A stretch of 64,000 bases of DNA from contig JAVLUZ010000771.1 of the NCBI GenBank assembly GCA_036768485.1, positions 488,862 to 552,861 on the forward strand, in the 5' to 3' direction. Every line of letters starts with the position of its first letter. Positions within the stretch are counted from its first letter, which is position 1. Position numbers and translations under genes: made by a program. The stretch is from Mermis nigrescens. Lineage: Eukaryota; Nematoda; Enoplea; Mermithida; Mermithidae. Positions 63,253 to 64,000 of this stretch are shown here, piece after piece. The notes below the pieces were generated by a model. The model was given only the letters and a program-made list of their open reading frames with translations, was not told where the DNA came from and did no database searches.

Positions 63253-64000
63253 GTGCGTTATTATCATCACACGTGGACATAATAGAAGGGATGCCTTTGA
63301 AAAATAGAATAATGTATTTTTAGAAAAAAATTTGGAAAAAGTAAGTAGCATATAATGAAATAAAAAATTAGAATAAATAAAAATAAACATGTAATAAATT
63401 TTCGAATAAATGGAATACAATTATAAAAACTTTAAAAAATTTGAAAAATAAAAAATATCCAATGAAACTTACAGCAAAAATCATCAAATGTTCGTAGTTC
63501 GAAGTAGAAATAATCCAGAAAACAGAGTTTTTTATAGATCAAGCTTTACACCACAATTAATTTGACCTCTGAAGTACGATTAACCTGTCCTATACTCATC
63601 ACGTGTTGTAAACAAACTCGTTTGTTTCGGCGGTATACCGAGACAGGATAATACCTTTTTGTTTACATACATATCAGTAGTTTATATATCAAGTAGGGGC
63701 GTAAACAACCGGGTGGCGGGGGAAAGGGGGCGGGCCTTCCCCCTAAATGAAAAAATATATATTTTTATTTTTCACAAGTGTCCCCAAAGGAAGAAATTAA
63801 AAATTCTCAAAGTCTATTGAGAGGATAGCCAAAATGCGTTTTTAGCACACTTTTGAGCTTCTAAATTCAAGATTTTTCGGCGCTTCGCGCCGGATTTCTT
63901 ATTTTCTATCTTATTTCTTACCTTAGAAGTCCAGATTTGCATTAAAAATAGTCGAATATGTCAAACAATTTCGGCGCTTCGCGCCGATTTATTATTTTCT
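63253..64000 (+). other. start of ptc intron 17, with a C element entering at the right edge
   Basis: 63253-63690 is AT-rich without features. From about 63696 (AGGGGCGTAAACAACCGGG) a C-family element begins, with hairpins at 63879 and 63973, and runs off the window. Confidence 0.65.

Noticed and set aside
20151..63985. Regularly recurring hairpin taken as a CRISPR array
   Set aside because: Eukaryotic context, spacing is irregular and each copy belongs to a larger element.

Overview
This window comes from a eukaryotic, almost certainly invertebrate animal, genome. It is AT-rich, its coding exons are short and clearly richer in GC than the introns, and they are joined by canonical GT-AG introns. 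Nearly everything between the exons is non-autonomous transposable-element sequence. The species cannot be named from the sequence.

The only protein-coding gene I can support is a Hedgehog receptor, patched (ptc), on the + strand. Seventeen exons lie between 4760 and 63252. Every junction agrees in reading phase, and together they give 4056 nt (1352 codons) with no stop. The encoded order is: N-terminal cytoplasmic segment and TM1 (exons 1-2), first extracellular domain (exons 3-8), sterol-sensing domain TM2-TM6 with the TM4 GVDD motif (exons 8-11), middle cytoplasmic loop (exons 11-12), TM7 (exon 13), second extracellular domain (exons 14-17) and TM8 (exon 17). TM9-TM12 and the C-tail lie beyond 64000. 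The true start codon is either at 4730 or in an exon upstream. The most unusual protein feature is about 200 extra residues in the first extracellular domain (exon 7), with a tandem run of N-glycosylation sequons and a long acidic stretch.

The introns are packed with miniature inverted-repeat elements. Many have perfect 8-bp target-site duplications (TSDs), and most begin with CA and end with TG, so most are hAT-like. I use working names: B (~410 bp, CATACATG ends), C (GTAACCAGG / CCTGGTTACG ends), E (~750 bp, CACTGTTTTTTTGTAC ends), F (CAGTGGCGGATCC ends), G, H (2.2-2.7 kb with GC-rich hexamer arrays), J (~415 bp, CATAGGTGCAC end), L (~265 bp, CATAGGTGGGC end), M (CATGTAAC ends) and a 170-bp hAT MITE (CAGGCACGTAGCT ends). 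They are nested up to three deep. No transposase gene is visible. Five families with different ends (B, C, E, G, J) share one hairpin core, CGGCGC-TTC-GCGCCG; about 48 exact or degenerate copies were counted by eye.

Layout: 1-4759 upstream sequence with an H element inserted in a tRNA-like sequence; 4760-5453 exons 1-2; 5454-16915 large intron 2; 16916-24496 exons 3-7; 24497-35913 introns with two H elements and nested B/J/C; 35914-39672 SSD exons 9-11; 39673-46552 intron 11 with nested E/F/G; 46553-49413 exons 12-13; 49414-58718 intron 13, exon 14, and a tandem repeat seeded by the exon 14 border; 58719-63252 exons 15-17; then intron 17 to the window end.
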